Below the pieces are notes generated by a model. That model was not told the origin of the DNA, did not search any database, and saw only the letters and a list, made by a program, of their open reading frames with translations. A stretch of 64,000 nucleotides of DNA from Epiperipatus broadwayi (lineage: Eukaryota; Onychophora; Udeonychophora; Euonychophora; Peripatidae): contig JAQFVV010012506.1 of assembly GCA_028023455.1 (NCBI GenBank), positions 3,836,714 through 3,900,713 on the forward strand, read 5' to 3'. Positions 1 through 12,423 of the stretch are shown here, in pieces. Position numbers and translations under genes: made by a program. Positions within the stretch are counted from its first letter, which is position 1, and every line of letters begins with the position of its first letter.

Positions 1-95
1 TCTTTGTCATTCTGATCTCTTATATATAGGACTTTAATATGCCCATTTAAATATACAGAATAGGTTAAATCTGTAATATTTAAATACCAATAGTA

Positions 96-200
96 TTATA
101 TACTGAACTTTAGATGTAATTTAGAGAGTATTTGAACACATACTTTCAACCTTCCTTCAACTATTCACTCCATCTTATATAATTGAAGGAGATGGGTAAT
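96..200 (-). repeat. Family B dispersed repeat, partial copy
   Basis: The block carries the family B end module in reverse orientation: a segment like TTTGAACACA followed by CTTTCAA, CTTCCTTCAACTATTCAC and a TCTTATATAA motif. The same order of motifs occurs at 355-745, 22735-22830 and 27590-28010. Upstream, near 40-65, there is a fragment matching the other end of the family, so units may abut head to tail here. Boundaries are approximate. Confidence 0.5.
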
Positions 201-354
201 AATGATACTGACATTTAATAAAGATAAGAAAAAATCAGTATTTTATTAATTATATATATGATATTATGAAATTATTAAAATTATCTTCACAGAATTTTGA
301 ATCAAACCAACCAAAGACTCAATAATCTACAGATAAGTATTGAGAAGAAGTTAT

Positions 355-745
355 AAAATGGAAAATATGGGGATTTGAACTCAGACTTTCAAGCATCCTT
401 CAACTATCCACACTATCTCATACCACTGATACACATGATTACCCACATAAAGAAAAGATAAATAATCACCAATACATGTATTTTGTGCTGAACCAGCACT
501 CATCAATTGGTCCAGAAAAAAATTGAACTACTCAGGCTTTCAAGCATCCTTCAGATATCCACACTATCTCATACCACTGATATATATGACCACACACATG
601 AAGAAAAGATAAATAATAACCAATATTTGTATTTTGTGCTGGAGCAGCACTCATCGTATTTCATGATGAATCAGCACTCTATCCATACTATTTCATACCA
701 CTGATACCCATGACCACACACATGAAAAAAAGATAAATAATCATC
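355..745 (-). repeat. Family B repeat, tandem partial copies
   Basis: Three successive partial copies in the same orientation. Each contains CACACTATCTCATACCACTG or a close variant, then a GACCACACACATGAA-like motif, an AAGATAAATAAT motif and a TTTTGTGCTG core that ends in CAGCACTCAT. Reverse-complemented, the unit ends in GAGTTCAAATCCCC, which resembles an RNA polymerase III B box, so a tRNA-related SINE origin is possible. The copies face the opposite-strand copy at 764-1000 and together make a foldback. Confidence 0.6.
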
Positions 746-763
746 AATATACATATTTTTTCA

Positions 764-1000
764 TGTGTGTGGACATGTGTATCAGTGGTATCAGATAGTG
801 TAGATAGTGCTGGTTCAGCACAAAATAAATATATTAGTCATTACTTATCTTTTCTTCATGTGTGTGGTCATGTGCATCAGTGGTATGAAATAGTGTGGAT
901 AGTTGAAGGATACTTGAAAGTCTGAGTTCAAATCCCCTATATTTACATTCAGGCTCCAGGTATGTGAAGAGTACCTGTATTTTAAATATTTAGAACAGCA
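764..1000 (+). repeat. Family B repeat, plus orientation
   Basis: Plus-strand copy: CATGTGTGTGG, ATCAGTGGTAT, then TGCTGGTTCAGCACAAAAT, another CATGTGTGTGGTCATGTG, and finally TCTGAGTTCAAATCCCC. It contains two partial units and is the mirror image of 355-745, so single-stranded DNA or RNA from this region could fold back on itself. Confidence 0.6.
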
Positions 1001-1600
1001 AATAGTAAGAGTTACCATTTGGAAATATTTATTTATATATTATGAAAAAATCTTTTAACTCTAGCATTTCATTATGATTAAAGCTTTGGCAAAACATTAA
1101 CTTTGGATATTGTTTAATTCTAAATAATAGTTTTCAAAATCCATCAGAAATAATTATATTATATAATAATACTCAATAGATATTTTGTCGTTACTATGTA
1201 ACTTTAGCAAATAATCCTTCAAGGTGACAAAACATGTTATCAAAACTATAATAACAAAATTATAGGATTATAAACAAGTATCAAAACAATTAAAGTAATG
1301 CTCAATAGATTACCAAAGAATAAAATATGTAAACTTTAACAATTATAATCACCTAGGATAAACTATTAATACCTATGGTATAATAAAATTAATCTATTTT
1401 ATCCGGTGTTCTTATAAGTTATTTTTAATTGTTTATATATTTTATTCTTATACAAATCTAAACAACTTTTTATCCATATTTATTTCCCATAATTATATTT
1501 TCTTACTTTTTAAACAACATATATTGTTTTTCTCCACCTCTCATACTAATATACCTGTAATATATTTTCTACATATTTATCTCTTTTCTTTTTTTTTCTC
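1001..1600. other. AT-rich spacer without recognised genes
   Basis: I see only AT-rich, low-complexity sequence with no reading frame or repeat I can support. Confidence 0.5.
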
Positions 1601-1684
1601 AAGTGTCATAGCATCGGCCGGGACGCGAACTCGCAACCCGGGCAACTGCTTGTAAGGCAGTCGCGCTGACCTCTCGACCATCAA
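1601..1684 (-). mobile_element. tRNA-derived SINE (family A)
   Basis: On the minus strand the sequence reads as a tRNA-like head: a GGTCGAGAGGTCA A-box region, an anticodon-like arm with CTTACAA between GC-rich arms, and the B box GAGTTCGCGTCCCGG. It ends in GATGCTATGACAC followed by an A-rich tail (T-rich on the plus strand, about 1584-1600). The GC-rich head stands out in AT-rich surroundings. Related copies are at 2214-2321, 12313-12410, 16790-16852 and 29108-29226. The conserved ATGCTATGACA after the B box is not part of a functional tRNA, so a SINE is preferred over a tRNA gene. Confidence 0.75.
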
Positions 1685-2213
1685 TTCATTTTTTTTTTTA
1701 TAGAAATAGTCTCTTTTAACTTTACATATAGCAACACTTTGCTAGTTCACAGTTTTGTTAAGTTTTTCTTATAACCAAATTCAATACTAGTTTTAATAAT
1801 CTATTTTTATTCACGTATATAATTTGTTTTTAATTTACTCTTGTTAAAAAAGAAATCCATTCCATTTTCTCCTGAAGAATCTTATTTGCTGTTTATATTT
1901 GATTTACCACTTGAATTCCCTAACCCATGCAAAGCGCCTCATTTTTCAAATAATCATACACATCTCATTAGTCAATCATATTTTTTTGTTGTTTTATTTT
2001 CAACTATCTATATAATTCTATTTCCTATGGAACATATTACACAAATATCTGTCCCTCTTCACATAAATATCCTTTATTAAATAATAAAAAGACACTAAAT
2101 AGTATTAATAAAGCATGTATCTATGAAAAGGCTCCAATCCTCATCACCAATTTTTTTGGCAAGTCCGATAATACTGCAATATTTATTTTATTATGGAGGT
2201 TTATTAGAGAGTT

Positions 2214-2321
2214 TTTTTTTCATATGTCATAGCATCGGCCGGGACGCGAACCCACAACCGTCTGCAACCAATTACTTGCTTGCATGGCTGCTGCGATACC
2301 TCTCGGCTAACAACGCAACAC
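2214..2321 (-). mobile_element. tRNA-derived SINE (family A) with 15-bp TSD
   Basis: The minus strand carries GTTAGCCGAGAGGTA (A box), GTGGGTTCGCGTCCCGG (B box) and the family ending GATGCTATGACATATGAAA with a homopolymer tail. It is flanked by the direct repeat GTTTATTAGAGAGTT at 2199-2213 and 2322-2336, a target-site duplication of the length expected for LINE-driven retrotransposition. Head and tail match the copy at 29108-29226 closely. Confidence 0.85.
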
Positions 2322-2336
2322 GTTTATTAGAGAGTT

Positions 2337-5155
2337 CTTTATCTTGTAATTATAAAAGTTGTTTGTCCGGATTTTTTTTTTTTTTTTTTAAAGCTTATGT
2401 TTAATGTCATAAAGCGCCATCTATGATTCAAATTATGAACTAATATAATTCATTATTAAACTTCTATTACATCGAACTAATGAAAGTTAAGTTTAATAGA
2501 AACTTAAGTTCAATTTAAAAGATGTATAATTTTGTCATATATATATATCTGTATGCATAGCTTTATTTGAATTGATATATTCAACTTTGGAAATTTAATT
2601 ATTTTAGAGCGATGTTTTTTTCTGTTCTAGGAACCTTTTAAAACAAACTTTTTTTTGATATTTTTACTTAATTAAATCGCTAACGTGCAGAAATAATTGC
2701 GTTTTTATCTTTTACTAAACAATTGAAATTTATATCATTCAAAATTATTGATGCCATGGAGTCTTAATGAAATTTAAATGTAAAGTATATAAATATACAG
2801 AAGCTGGACAAAAATAATTGGAATAGTTATAGTACCTTTGTGAACATGATGAAGAATCACTATTTATGTCAACAATTGTAAAATTCTATGGTCACATATT
2901 AACCCATTTTTTAAAGCAGACAAATATCAAATTCTGTGAAAAAATCACTTATTCTCTCCTTTATAATTTAAAAATGGTTTACAGATATATAATATTTATA
3001 CTAAGTTGTTGAGAAGACTGTAGAAGTTGTATTCAAAACAACCTCATGTTATTAAAATTATACAATTTTCATTAACGATAAAATTTGTCTATTTTATTTT
3101 TTTCCAAAATGATTTATTCATTAATAAATAGGATATCAAAACCATTTCCTTTGCGCTTCTCTTTTAAAACTTGCTTTATTATAATTATACAACTGTTTTT
3201 AAAAAAATTGTATGGCAACTTATGGGTTTTATCAAGGATTACATTTATTTTTATCTTTATTAAATTTATATTTTCCTTAGTATTATTTTTAGATATTTAC
3301 TAGCATGGAACTTATGGGATAAAATATTTTTGTAAAAAGGGAATTCACAACAAAACAAGTTTTTAAAAAGAGTGAAAGGTTTTGATATATTTATTTAATT
3401 TTATATTCCTTAAAATAACATTTTATTATTAAACTGCATAAATTAAAGCTTCATCATACTGGAAAATGGCATTTGTATTACAAGAATAACCTGATGACTG
3501 AAATATTTGAATAGATCACAGTTGAGTTGAATTTACTCGTTAATATATTTTTTCCACATATTTCCAAGAGCAATTTTTTAATCCTATTTTAGAACCATCT
3601 ATTATAATATTTTTAAATCTTTTTAACATATTGGTACCCTTGACCTCATTCTTCAGATCTCATGGCACACCTATTTTTTAGAAATTGGTTTACTCTCTAA
3701 TTATTAGTTACGTGAGAGGCATAATACTTTATTACTGTCAAGTTTCTATTTAGTTATAATTAATGATGTAAAAATGAATATAATTTAAGCTAATTAAGAT
3801 AACAGCATAATATTAAACTTAAAGCATTTAGTTTAAATTGTGATATGCTCAGATACAAAATAAAAAAAAAAACAATATAGTTTTTTTACAAAATAACATG
3901 GAAAAGCAATCTTGTTATTAATACTGCTGTTTTATAAATATAAAATTTAAATTTAAATGAGAGTTTATGTTGTTACAACATCTATTTTATTCATAGTCTA
4001 ACTTTGGATAGACACACATAAAGTTCATCCTTGAGAGAAAGAAGGTAATTTTTATCTTTGCCCTTCAATGTCATTATGCAAGAAAATGCTTATTGACACA
4101 TATAAGAGGTAGAGAAGTGGAGTAATATATTGAGTGCCTTTTCTGAAACAGAAGGAAATTCTTCATTTATCATAATCCAGAAGTGATCAGTATGCAATCA
4201 TCTTGATAATTAAGATTTTCTGGATTCTGTATCATTTCACAAAATAAGTTTCTCATCCAATAATACCCAGATGTTCTCCCAAATGATTTTGAATGTGTTG
4301 TGTAATTTCTTGATTCATCTGAACAGCTTGGCTCAAAAGATAAAGAAACATTTCAAAATTTCTCTTTTAAAACATCATTTAGATTTAATAGCAATATTTT
4401 ATCGATGTAGGTTAAAATATTTACTTTATTTCCTTACATGTCTGAGTTTAGCTTATTTAGTTGTGGATAAGTATCAGCTAAGGATGCTAATTTTTGGAGC
4501 CATATATCGTATTCAAAGCAGGAGGCAAAGTATGTTTTGCCATGTTATTTGAAATATTGATACAATTACTATCTCAATTCAAATATTCTGGTCAAGATTT
4601 TAGCTCTTGAAAGTTACCTATTATCAATGTGCTGCAAAAGGATCGTGTGATTTTTCTCCATGCCTTCACATAATTTGGCAAATAAATATGATAACAGTAG
4701 GGATTTTTTAATAAAATATATCATAACCACAGCATCATTAATAACCTTATTTAAATGTTTGCCTAATGGTCTTTAAAATGAGGATCTCTCAGTAAAGGAA
4801 GCAGTGAGTAGTATTTGCATTTTTTTACCAGTCAAACAAACCCATTATTTCACCAGTCATTGAAGGGTGCAATCTTTGCAATTTCACTGCAATGTTCCCA
4901 TGATAATCCTCTCATTTCAAGATGAAAGAACAAGGTGTTTAAAATGTCTACCTTTTCTTATATGTATCATCCCTTTACAGCACAAGTAATTCTATTATTT
5001 CTCTTTTATTTATACATCTAATGAAAATAGTAATATGACATTTATTTGTTATATCAATCGATTCATCTATTAAAAGTCAGAAATGTGTTTTTTTTTCAGT
5101 TTCAGATACATTATTTTCAATATCCTCTGGCAGGTCATGTATATTTCTACTAATG
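2337..5155. other. AT-rich spacer
   Basis: No supported gene. The sequence has homopolymer runs (for example a T run near 2372-2390) and short chance reading frames without similarity to any protein I know. Confidence 0.45.
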
Positions 5156-5159
5156 GTGT

Positions 5160-5480
5160 TGTCATATAATGGATGTATGGCTGAAGAGTTATAGAATGGG
5201 AAAGATTGAAGCTTGGCCATTAAAATTTGAAGATTTGCTATCTTAATATAAACTGAACACGTGTGTTGGAGATTGTGACTGGACTAATGGATAAGTGCTG
5301 GTTCAGCACAAAATAAGTATATTTGAGATCATTTATCTTTTCCACATGTATGTGGTCATGTCTATCAGTTATATGAAATGCATTGAACAGCACTAGAGAG
5401 TTTGAAAGTCTCAGTTCAAGTACCTCATAATTACATTAAGTTTAGTAAAGACAACATACATGTATTTAAATATTACATAT
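5160..5480 (+). repeat. Family B repeat, longer copy
   Basis: This copy shows more of the unit: ATGGATGTATGGCTGAAGAG, GATTGAAGCTTGGCC, a GATTTGCTATCTTAATATAA motif with AACTGAACAC, then AGTGCTGGTTCAGCACAAAA, ATGTATGTGGTCATG and GAGTTTGAAAGTCTCAGTTCAAG. The adjoining 5485-5965 block repeats the same order of motifs, so two copies are arranged head to tail. Confidence 0.6.
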
Positions 5481-5484
5481 TTAG

Positions 5485-5965
5485 CCTGTAGTCTGCCCAT
5501 CCTTTTTCTGTGTAAGTGAGTATATTAAGGTTATATGTATGAGGGGTCAGATTGACTTAAGATAAATATGGGTATGACAATAATATTGGCATCAACAAGG
5601 CTTTAAGAATTTCATACTCAGATTTTCAATGATATGGATGGCTGAAGAGTTGGAGGGTGGAAAAGATTGAAGCCTGTTCATTAAGATTTAAAGATTTGCT
5701 ATCTTAACATAAACTGAACACTGGTTGTATATAGGGATAGGACATGGTGATTTTGACCAACTGATGAGTGCTGGTTCAGTACAAAATACATATATTGGAG
5801 ATCATTTATCTTTTTCACATGTATGTAGTCATATGTTTCACTTGTATAAGATAGGTTGGATAGTAGTAGGGAGTTTGAAAGACTGAGTTCAAGTATCTTA
5901 TAATATATATATATATACCATATTAATTTATATATATATTATAGACCTCAGTTATGTAACAACTG
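5485..5965 (+). repeat. Family B repeat, near full-length copy
   Basis: The block starts with the TATTAAGG and GAGGGGTCAGATTGACTTAAG head module, continues through GGGTATGACAA, ATCAACAAGG, GGATGGCTGAAGAGTTGG, GATTTGCTATCTTAACATAA and GTGCTGGTTCAGTACAAAAT, and ends with GACTGAGTTCAAG. It is the best guide to the full unit, about 450-480 bp. The reverse copy at 27590-28010 carries the same modules in the same relative order. Confidence 0.6.
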
Positions 5966-7300
5966 TAGCTCCTTTTTCTCTTTGATTTGATATATTAATA
6001 CTAACAGCATCTATGTAAGCCTGAGTCTTATTAGATGCTAGATAGTCTAGTGCTGTAAAATCTCCTTATTCAAACCAGTTTATGGCTTTTGCTTTTATCA
6101 GTGAAAAATAGGCTTCAAAGCTGGAACTAATGCATCCATTGATTACCTAAGCTTACAATAGATGACTCTAGAGTATGTTAAAAATAACTGACTTAAAAGC
6201 ACTCGAGTAAACAAGCATGTGAGAAAGTCTTGTGATAATGTTGATTATATTAATCTTACTAGTCAAAGAGCAGAAAAGGATTACACTTATCACATAATGG
6301 AGGTCTCTGAAATGTAAACTCTAAACTATATAGAATTGACTTGGTATCAGTTTTATATAATTATGTAAATAAATTAGCTTGGTTTCAAAAGCTTAAGGTT
6401 TTTTTAATTATTATTTCAGGATATTATTTTAACTAATATAAAGTTAAAAGAAGCAAAATATGACTACTAAATGAATATGTGCATTAATTCTAAATTCAAA
6501 TCCTAATTTAGGAAGGCAAAAATCAGAAACCAATCTGAAGATTGGCTATATACTATCTGGTATCCACTATACAAAAATTATAGTAGATGGTTCTCGAATA
6601 GTTTTGGAAGTAACGTTTATAAGAGAATTCTGGGATATTGTGCCAGTTTTACAGTTGAAGAAAAGTAGTCCACTATATTTGATTTAAATTCCATGAATGG
6701 ATTGAAAAAGTGTAGAAAATATTTTTTTATAATTATATAACACAAATATATACAGATGTAAATTACATTTTCGTTTTTCATTTTTATTTCTAACAATATA
6801 AATGTTTAGCTTCAGCTCTCCAATTAATTCCAGACAAATTTTTATGTCCTAATTCAACATATAATTTAGTAAACAGTATTTAATTTATTATTTAAAATTA
6901 ATTACCAGCTAAGAGTTTAGACATATTTTGTTAACGTGTGTCAAATTCTCTTTTAGTCTGTTTTATACTCATTTCTGTCTTTCAAGGCTCCCTCCCCCCT
7001 CTTTTACACACACACAGAATTCATTTCTTCAATTAACTCAATAGAGTCCGATGCATTGGGTGTTACAGGAACTAATTATTATTCTTTCTTTTCTATAAAC
7101 ATATTAAGTATTGAATTTTAAACTAGTAATGCAATATGTGGAATATTTTGCTTGCGTTTAAAAAGGATTCTCAGCACCGAAAATAATTTAAAGTTATATC
7201 TAATGTTATTCATATGTTTTCTTTGTAAGTAGCATTCTTATTACTGCATTTAATTTATATAACAACTGGAAGGAAGAAGATAAAAAACTTAAAAGTATCA
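5966..7300. other. Spacer downstream of the Kunitz gene
   Basis: AT-rich sequence with a short (CA)n tract near 7006-7015. Nothing else supported. Confidence 0.4.
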
Positions 7301-7302
7301 CT

Positions 7303-7308
7303 TTTAAT
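7303..7308 (-). terminator. Possible polyadenylation signal of the Kunitz gene
   Basis: The minus strand reads ATTAAA about 60 bases after the TAA stop of the Kunitz exon. ATTAAA is the common variant of the polyadenylation hexamer; no AATAAA lies closer. In AT-rich DNA this may be chance. Confidence 0.3.
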
Positions 7309-7365
7309 ATTTTTTAACCAAAAATTAACTACAAATTAATACGGAATAAATTATACATATGTAAA

Positions 7366-7535
7366 TTAAGTACTACCTGCGCAAGCCGAAAAACAGCTTT
7401 CTTCATTCTTAAAATTGTTACCATTCCCTCGACAGCCTCCGTAAACAAATTGTTTACAAGTTTTAGTGGCGGCATCATAATAAAAGCGTTGAAAGTAGGC
7501 TTTGCAAGGTCCGGTTTCTGGTTCTAAGAGGCACA
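7366..7535 (-). CDS. Secreted Kunitz-type inhibitor, exon 2 (Kunitz domain)
   Basis: This exon encodes a complete single Kunitz/BPTI domain. The six cysteines follow the canonical spacing C-x8-C-x15-C-x7-C-x12-C-x3-C, with the FVYGGC segment between the third and fourth cysteines and NNF before the fifth. The residue after the second cysteine, the P1 position, is lysine in the context GPCKA, which in this family favours trypsin-like serine proteases. The exon begins after an AG acceptor (TTATTTAAAAG) and completes a GTG codon with the final G of exon 1 (13229-13289), so the intron is phase 1. It ends at a TAA stop. The joined protein is 76 residues: a signal peptide of about 19-20 residues plus a mature domain of about 56. 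Kunitz proteins serve as plain protease inhibitors or, in venomous lineages, as channel-active or protease-active venom components; the sequence alone does not decide which. Regulation is unknown beyond the TATA box at 13343-13350. Confidence 0.9.
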
Positions 7536-7730
7536 CTTTTAAATAAATAAACAAATATATGAATCATTTTTTGAGTTCTTAATAGATAATGATTAATATA
7601 AAATGATTTTTTTTTTCCAGTCTAATTTAAAAATGATTGCATAATTAAAATAACCAATAAAAACGTGAAATCAAAAGCGACATCAGTATTTCTTATACGT
7701 ATAAATGCATTAAAACAACAATACTAAGTA

Positions 7731-7892
7731 TTAAACCACTAAACATCATATGATAACCATTTCTTATGCTTGCTCACAACTGTTATTAAAACAGGCAAAA
7801 TTCTCCATACTGTAATATCACACAGGCGTCCATTGGTAACTCTGGCTTGCACTGAGTGGCACTATTGTATGGAGAGTTTTGCCTGTTTTAAT
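7731..7892. mobile_element. Small hairpin element (MITE-like)
   Basis: Two arms of about 30 bases (near 7782-7812 and 7867-7896) are near-perfect inverted repeats, built around TTATTAAAACAGGC and GCCTGTTTTAATAA. The block is bracketed by the direct repeat AACAATACTAAGTA at 7717-7730 and 7893-7906. A 14-bp duplication is long for a DNA transposon, so the copy may instead be a retrotransposed or locally duplicated hairpin. Confidence 0.55.
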
Positions 7893-7944
7893 AACAATAC
7901 TAAGTACAGCACTGAAACAAAAAAAACAAAAACATTTATTATTT

Positions 7945-8034
7945 GGAAGTTCAAGCACAGAAGTGGCAGATCTTGAACCACAATCCATGGACTTGATCAG
8001 TAGATTCAAGAACTCTACAACTGAGCTAAATTAA
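7945..8034 (-). mobile_element. tRNA-like SINE head (family D)
   Basis: The minus strand reads TTTAGCTCAGTTGTAGAG, a good RNA polymerase III A box, followed about 45 bases later by GTGGTTCAAGATCTG, a good B box. The spacing fits a tRNA-derived promoter, but the arms do not form a clean cloverleaf and an A-rich stretch follows. A weaker relative may be at 18005-18075. Confidence 0.5.
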
Positions 8035-8039
8035 GCAGG

Positions 8040-11000
8040 GGAATGCTTAGAATATAGAGAGCAATAAGGGGATTTCTGTTCTTTAATATATATTTGTTAT
8101 CTATCATGCAATCAAAAGATAGATTATATTAATTCATTTATTATCATGTGATGTTTAGTGGTTTATTATATGCTTTATATACAGGCCAATTATTAATATT
8201 ACATTAGATACAACAATAGTGAATTCTCTCTTATTTACATACAAAAATAAGATTAAACAATGACCTTATAGGATAGGTGGATGGTGCAGACAGAATTGAG
8301 CTGTTTGTGTTCGGTTATTAAGAATAAAGATTCATATCAAGATATTTACATTGAACTTCAGCAGTTACTGCTGCCTAAAACAAGATCACTTGCTATCATC
8401 CTGAGTGAATAGTAACTTCTAGTCAGGCAGTGATTATTTTACAATTGGATTTGAACCACAAAATAACTTGATCACACAATATTGTCTTAACATTGGGTAG
8501 CTTGCATTTAGTGGATTAATTCTTTTCTGTCACTGATTGATGAGTAGTACATTAAATTCAAAAAGTTGGACAGATGATTTTCTAACTTATAGTGGCTGAG
8601 TACATGAATACAAGTGAAAATTGCTGTGCTGTCCAATACAGCCCCCTCTCTAATAATATTTATTCAGATTTATAGTTCTGAAGATGTTTGGATTGTCTTT
8701 AAAATGAAACCATGAACTATACAACTCTATATGTGTGATCACTAAAAAATTAAACCATTGCTATTTATTTTGATAAATTAAAAAATGAGAGTAAAAATGT
8801 CTCATTCAAGAAAAAGAAAAAGGATGAAAAAGATTGGCCTTTTGGGATAATATAAGACATGGAAACAGTTACATGAAATTGAAGACTGGTCAGTGAAGAG
8901 AACAGAAGAAAGAATTGGATGAATTTGTAATATGGCCACTTTCTGGACCTGTTCACAGGACAGAATACTGTCGATTGATAAGAAAATTATAAGAAACCTC
9001 ACTATCATCTCTTCTTCAAACATTATTTTAGTTTTTCCAAAACAAAAAGGGATGTTACCTCACCTATACCTCTCAGTGCTCCAAGGTCATTTACACAACA
9101 TGACCTTCTTGACACATTGTCAAAAACTTAACTCTTCATGACAGTACCGAGGCCATTCATAGCATTATACAGGAATTTCATTACAACAGTATTGCCAACA
9201 ACTTCATCACAAAAAAATGAATAAATAAAAAAGGTAAGTTTATTTTTTTTTTTTAAAAAATAGTAAATTCATTCACACATTCTCAGTATACTTATACAAA
9301 TGTACTCTATTATATTGCAATTGGATTATCACATTTTATTTGTTTTCTGTTAATTATTTTTGTTAATGTTTTAAACTTCAATCATTGAGTTTCAACTTCA
9401 CATAGTTTATGAGTGCGAGTATTCTAATTACAGAAAGAAAGAAAAAAACCAAGATTTTAAAAAAAAGTTATCAGAAAAAAAAAAATTGGAGTTACAAATG
9501 TTGTAATATAAAAAAGAAAGGTTAATGATGGCCAAGAACTATGTTTTTAAGCTAAGTGAGTGAAGAAGAATAACAAACAAAAAAATGTAAAAAGAGATTA
9601 AAACTGTAAAAGATGCAATGCCTAACTTTTGATGACATTTTATTGTACAAGGTAGTGGTGAAATACTTTTGTTTGGGCTTGCTTACTTTTATTTACAAGC
9701 CTTATATCAGAAGGTCATTCATTTATTTCCTACCTAAGGATTTAATCTTAGCCAGAATTCAGCAAGCAATGATCTATGCATATAAAGCGTTATACATTAT
9801 GGAAATCAATAAAAAATAAAAATTTATAACGTGGAAACTTATCACACTACAAAAATGAAAATATCATCTTATATATACATATATACTGGGATGGATTACC
9901 TTTTAACACACAAACCCAGGCATGTGTAAACCTTGATAGTGTAAGTGTGCATATATGTTTACCATTTATGGGGGAAAAGAAACATAGACAAAAGATAATA
10001 TAAATATTTAAAGTAAAGTCTAGAAATTTTGAAATGCTATAAATTATTTTAAATTATATTTGTTGACAAAATGTAAATGTTTAATAAAGAAAAAGGACCC
10101 CATTGTTGTATAATCAAAATGTTTTTTTTTTTTTTAAGAGATGTATAATTAATAAAATTAGTTTCAATGTTTTTATTTGAAAGAAATTTTAAAATTTTTT
10201 AATTAAGTAACTATTTTTGAATCTATTTTTATTTTGATGAGTAAAATAAAAGAATACAGCTATTATATTAAAATCATAATTAATTAAGAAGAACAAATTC
10301 TTTAATTCTTTGCTTAACAAATTTGATATTTTTAATATCTTCTATAAATAATGGATCAGCATACATGCAACTAAAGACATAAACAAAGTCCAGAAGAAGA
10401 GCAATTTATGGTCATTCCAAAGAAGATTGAGTTGGGGCTTGCAGAAGAATATATATGGGATTTCTATCGTGATCATGGCCCATACGGATGTGTGTAGCAG
10501 ACATTACTTGCAATATTTAAGGATAAAAAGTTATCAAAGTTAAATCTGAGATGAGAATCACCAGCACTGTCTTGTCTAATTGTTAGTCAGAACATGTCAT
10601 ATAGGCAATTTACATGAGAAGGGTCAATAAAAGAAATGTGATTTTGAGAAATTCCAAGTATATATATATATATTGTCATACTTTGCTTATGTAATGTAAA
10701 TAGGTTAATTTTGTACATTATTAATAAAGTGTTTTAACAACCAAAAAGTATATATATTAAACTATTATTCAGATTTGTAAACACAGCTACAAGAAACTGT
10801 TGATGGGAATTGATTAAGTATACATATTTTATTTATAAAAAAGCAACAGATAAAGAAAATCTACCAGTGATAGAGTCTCCTTGCCTCAGGTCTATTATTT
10901 GAAATATTAATTTTAATGCAAATAATTAATTATTATCTATATATGAAGCTTTTATGCATATATATATAAAGCATAAATAAAAAAAGTTTTCTGGTAACTA

Positions 11001-12300
11001 AAATATACTTACATATTATTTCAAACATTAAGTCTAGCATTAACAAATATATACACTTATAAACCAAAAGTAAGATTATTTATCTATACAGCATTAATTT
11101 GTTCTAAACAAGCAATTTTTAAATAAGTTAGTTAAGAATTGCTAATTATATGGAAATGAGCTTTAAATCTCAGAAAAAAGAATTTAAAAAACATTTTTCT
11201 AAATTTGTAAATTAAAAAACAAAGAGTTGAAATACATAGAAAAGAATTGTTAAGTAAGAATAATATTTCTGTAGTGTAATTTTCACTATATTCATTCTCA
11301 CATGAGATAGATACTGGTTTCTCTCAACTTTTAATACCTTGTAGAAGGATGTAATAATAAACATATGACACATGACATGTGAGGGCAGCATGTTTGACAC
11401 ATCAATTAAACTGTAATATTTACCATATATATATATATACTGAACAATGATAAAAGATTGTGGTCTGAGCCAGTGATGGTTCAACATTAAATGTACATCT
11501 TGGGAATCATACATCCTTTTCACCTGACTTTGTCAATATGTTTATGATTTCATCCTTCTACAATACGTTAAAAGCGGATAAAAACCAATTCCTACCTTGT
11601 ATGAAAGTGGTGCAGTAAAAATTGCACTACATAACTATTATTCGTTATTGGAGAAACTCAAGTCTAATGAATAGCTAATAAACATTAATAAGTAGGACTT
11701 TTTTAAAATTTTCTTAAATTCTATTGCTTAAATTTTTTAAAATATTTCTGTGTTAATTTTAGAGATAGAAAAATAAAATAGAATTGTCAACTGTTTTTCA
11801 TCATGTTATTAACAAATGAAAATCTAAATTTTAAATTGAATTAATATGTCTATATTTTTATAATTATATTATGAAAATAATTTACTTAGAGATTAAAAAG
11901 AATCAAAATTAACAATTGAGATACTTATTATTTTCATGTTAGTTTATTTTTAAAATGCACACTATTTGAAAACACACACTTATAAGAGCAATTTATTAAA
12001 TATATTTTATGATTATGATTTTACCTTATAGATTCAAAATAGGATTTTATATTGTCAGATGGTTGGGCATATATATATAAGTATTTTTTGTACTTCTAAC
12101 TACAATTTAAACAATATTATTAATTTATTGTTCTGCTATCAAATTATGGAATATTTAATATCTATGTGTAAAACATAATCAGAAAAAAATTATTTGTTTT
12201 ATTGGAAAATATTTATAGACGTTTATTTATTTTTATTATTACTAATTAACTAATATATGTATTAATCATTATTTTAAGTTATTATAGTACTTTATCTAAT
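8040..12300. other. AT-rich intronic DNA
   Basis: The block is inside the Kunitz intron. Frames near 8802-9141 and 11212-11523 have no recognisable motif. A strong GTAAGT donor-like site occurs near 9234 on the plus strand without a convincing exon before it. Confidence 0.4.
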
Positions 12301-12312
12301 ACTAGATTGATT

Positions 12313-12410
12313 ATTTTTTTATATATATGTCAAAGCATTGACTAGGAAGTGAACCCGAGCCAACTGCTTGGAAGGCAGCTATGCTAACCACTAGGCCACC
12401 AATGCTTGAC
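12313..12410 (-). mobile_element. tRNA-derived SINE (Gly-like head) with 13-bp TSD
   Basis: The minus strand carries GGTGGCCTAGTGGTTAGC (A box), an anticodon-like loop CTTCCAA, which would read TCC (glycine), and CTCGGGTTCACTTCC (B box), then ATGCTTTGACAT and an A/T-rich tail. It is bracketed by TACTAGATTGATT at 12300-12312 and 12411-12423. The direct repeat and the family ending support retrotransposition rather than a functional tRNA gene. Confidence 0.85.
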
Positions 12411-12423
12411 TACTAGATTGATT

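Noticed and set aside
1601-1684. Functional tRNA gene
   Set aside because: A and B boxes are present, but a SINE-specific ATGCTATGACA end and a homopolymer tail follow, and related dispersed copies exist.
3085-4552. Frames of 72 and 93 residues as small proteins
   Set aside because: Composition is what AT-rich DNA gives by chance; no signal peptide pattern, domain or splice context.
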